From Flexistipes sinusarabici DSM 4947 (GTDB taxonomy: Bacteria > Chrysiogenota > Deferribacteres > Deferribacterales > Flexistipitaceae), in the NCBI RefSeq assembly GCF_000218625.1, contig NC_015672.1, positions 1,054,001-1,118,000 of the forward strand: a stretch of 64,000 bases of DNA. The letters are read 5' to 3'. This document shows positions 63,641 through 64,000 of the stretch, one piece after another. Position 1 is the stretch's first letter. The number at the start of each line of letters is the position of its first letter. The translations under genes were made by a program, and so were the position numbers. Under the pieces are notes generated by a model. It searched no databases. It was given only the letters and a program-made list of their open reading frames with translations, and was not told where the DNA came from.

Positions 63641-64000
63641 GCTTTTGCACATCACGGTATCTTTGTTTACACAAAGCGGCTGCTCCATATACACCGGCTT
63701 TGTTGTCCAACTCAGCCGGGAGCAGTTTGAACCTATTTCCGTATGCCGGATAAACAAGCTTTTTCAGATTCTGTTCTGTAATATCAAGAAAAAATCTATG
63801 CAGATGTGACAGGCCTCCGCCTATTTTTACCTTTTCCGGTGCCAGGAGATTTATACAATCGGCGATACCGGCAGCTAAATGCTTTGAAAACAAATCAAAC
63901 GTTTTTACGGCAGACTTATTTCCATATTCAGCCAATTGAGTCAAGTTACTTATATCGGATTTTCGGTTTTGGGATATCTCTTCAAAAGTTGTTAGTATTC
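63636..64000 (-). CDS. ROK-family protein, C-terminal part (sugar kinase-like)
   Basis: The frame is open to the right edge, so about two thirds of the protein lies outside. At least 121 residues are here, with the ROK C-terminal pattern LAAGIADCINLLAPEKVKIGGGLSH and the closing AGVYGAAAL. ROK proteins include glucokinases and transcription repressors; the N-terminus that would tell them apart is missing, but the small size of this half fits a kinase. Confidence 0.85.
   Translation of the reverse strand, partial: ILTTFEEISQNRKSDISNLTQLAEYGNKSAVKTFDLFSKHLAAGIADCINLLAPEKVKIGGGLSHLHRFFLDITEQNLKKLVYPAYGNRFKLLPAELDNKAGVYGAAALCKQRYRDVQKP

Noticed and set aside
63543..63809. 88-codon plus-strand frame
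   Set aside because: It reads through the heptamer repeat and then antisense to the ROK gene.

Overview
The window reads as a low-GC, Gram-negative, anaerobe-type bacterial chromosome. Several features point to the Deferribacteres (Flexistipes-like) or a relative near the old Deltaproteobacteria: TRAP transporters run by a sigma-54 two-component system, a heptose kinase for LPS, conserved small families typical of that neighbourhood (DUF4416, DUF4911, DUF2914, CPXCG) and three different insertion sequences. The taxon is inferred from gene content only. Genes are densely packed with many 1-40 nt overlaps; almost all are housekeeping.

Layout. 1-6.7 kb (+): end of a mannose-type PTS operon (EIIC partial, EIID, HPr, enzyme I), a small permease, a receiver-only regulator, tRNA-CAT, Nif3-like protein, coiled-coil zinc-ribbon protein and RNase H. 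6.7-8.6 kb: a ZIP metal transporter between two 99-bp direct repeats, then a small membrane protein. 8.6-18.3 kb (-): rsmI, DUF2914, trxB, an 86-aa conserved protein, nadC, valS, CPXCG protein, tsaE, nnrDE, heptose kinase, Trm112-like protein. 18.5-19.9 kb: IS1380-family element. 20.1-23.0 kb (-): TRAP operon dctP-dctQ-dctM behind a good sigma-54 promoter with three upstream palindromes. 23.5-32.5 kb (+): znuA (frameshifted in a T10 run), znuC, znuB, trmL, a PAS histidine kinase, an NtrC-type activator, and a second, divergent TRAP-like set. 32.5-35.2 kb (+): prmA, Ser/Thr phosphatase-like protein, rsmE, tadA. 35.26-36.53 kb: a complete IS3-family element with inverted ends and a frameshift site, followed by stacked simple repeats. 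36.9-45.9 kb (+): DsbA/DsbC-like protein, accA, mutL, miaA, hfq, DUF4416, a conserved protein, ftsB, xseA, greA. 45.9-48.6 kb: an NtrC-type regulator split by a 1335-bp IS5-like element. 48.6-58.3 kb (+): pgsA, DUF362-ferredoxin protein, plsY, ribD-ribE-ribBA-ribH, nusB, two small unknowns, YhaM-like HD protein, uraA, upp. 58.3-61.2 kb (-): MFS transporter and an NSS amino-acid transporter with its 33-aa small subunit. 61.4-64 kb: serA, yjbQ, and the C-terminal part of a ROK kinase at the edge.

How it fits together. The most coherent system is the dicarboxylate-type TRAP regulon: the kinase and sigma-54 activator at 26.4-29.9 kb are the natural controllers of the sigma-54 promoter at 23.06 kb. 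They are co-transcribed with a second substrate-binding protein plus two poorly conserved membrane partners, which may form a sensing rather than a transport unit. Two metal-uptake genes in the same 20 kb look damaged: znuA by a homopolymer frameshift and the ZIP gene by an apparent in-frame deletion. A third gene, an NtrC-type regulator, is interrupted by an insertion sequence whose exact excision would restore it.
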